This document shows positions 63,904 to 64,000 of a DNA stretch of 64,000 nt, piece by piece (the stretch's first letter is position 1; each line of letters starts with the position of its first letter). Origin of the DNA: Bradyrhizobium nivariense (GTDB lineage: Bacteria > Pseudomonadota > Alphaproteobacteria > Rhizobiales > Xanthobacteraceae); assembly GCF_029846715.1 (NCBI RefSeq), contig NZ_JARVWW010000007.1, forward strand, positions 213,118-277,117, given 5' to 3'. The notes beneath the pieces are model-generated. The model had not been told where the DNA came from. It saw only the letters and a program-made list of their open reading frames with translations, and searched no databases. The translations under genes were made by a program, and so were the position numbers.

Positions 63904-64000
63904 TTGGGGTCATTCGCGCTAGGTTTAGCTCTGGACACAAAGAATCTCGATATGATTCAAGCTTGGGATGAAGATTCGTCCTGAGATTTTGGATCATTGG

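Overview
The window is GC-rich DNA from an alphaproteobacterium, most likely Bradyrhizobium or a close relative in the Nitrobacteraceae. The evidence is the codon use (nearly every real gene has long shadow frames), the glycerol ABC transport operon in the glpDSTPQUV order described in rhizobia, the families of secreted and membrane proteins, and palindromic intergenic repeats of the kind common in Bradyrhizobium chromosomes. It reads as chromosome: no rRNA, tRNA, CRISPR array, insertion sequence, phage or plasmid replication gene was seen.

Layout. 1-6.3 kb is accessory: a DUF1254/DUF1214 gene broken by a frameshift, a TetR regulator divergent from a SnoaL-like protein with two strong operator dyads, two unknown small genes, a diheme cytochrome c, a membrane protein and a DUF3303 protein. 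6.6-15.7 kb carries a GMC oxidoreductase, a divergent HemC-like protein convergent with hemE, a PAS-GGDEF diguanylate cyclase, trhO-slyX and a gamma-glutamyltransferase. 15.9-19.8 kb is a three-gene molybdenum aldehyde oxidoreductase of the PaoABC type. 19.9-24.4 kb holds an FKBP isomerase, CsbD, a cupin, two VOC proteins and a FecR-domain/beta-barrel gene pair. 24.5-32.3 kb has a GT39 glycosyltransferase, a histidine kinase-receiver gene lacking its H-box, an OmpA protein, a caspase-like peptidase and an AlkX/YcaQ-type DNA glycosylase. 32.3-40.3 kb has an MFS permease, a MazEF-type pair, an RND efflux operon with its own TetR gene and a flavin reductase.

40.5-46.6 kb is a fatty acid beta-oxidation operon (acyl-CoA dehydrogenase, thiolase, FadJ-type multifunctional enzyme), followed by a thioesterase; the FadJ reading frame is broken near its 3' end. 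48.4-58.0 kb is the glycerol locus: a GlpR-type regulator, a VapBC-like pair sitting between regulator and operon, then glpD-glpS-glpT-glpP-glpQ-glpU-glpV. The two ATPases GlpS and GlpT have complementary defects that predict one canonical and one degenerate ATP site. The remainder holds an old yellow enzyme, DUF1993, a lytic transglycosylase, an unknown pair of tiny overlapping genes, HtpX and a TPR protein.

The best leads are the asymmetric GlpST ATPase pair, the divergent HemC paralog with intact cofactor residues, the unknown gene pair at 61478-61941, the FecR/beta-barrel pair at 22494-24355, the two apparent frameshifts (near 645 and 46040), and several families of structured repeats, one of which has become the 3' end of a gene. 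No clearly new multi-gene defence or metabolic system was found. All family calls rest on reading motifs by eye; no database search was run.
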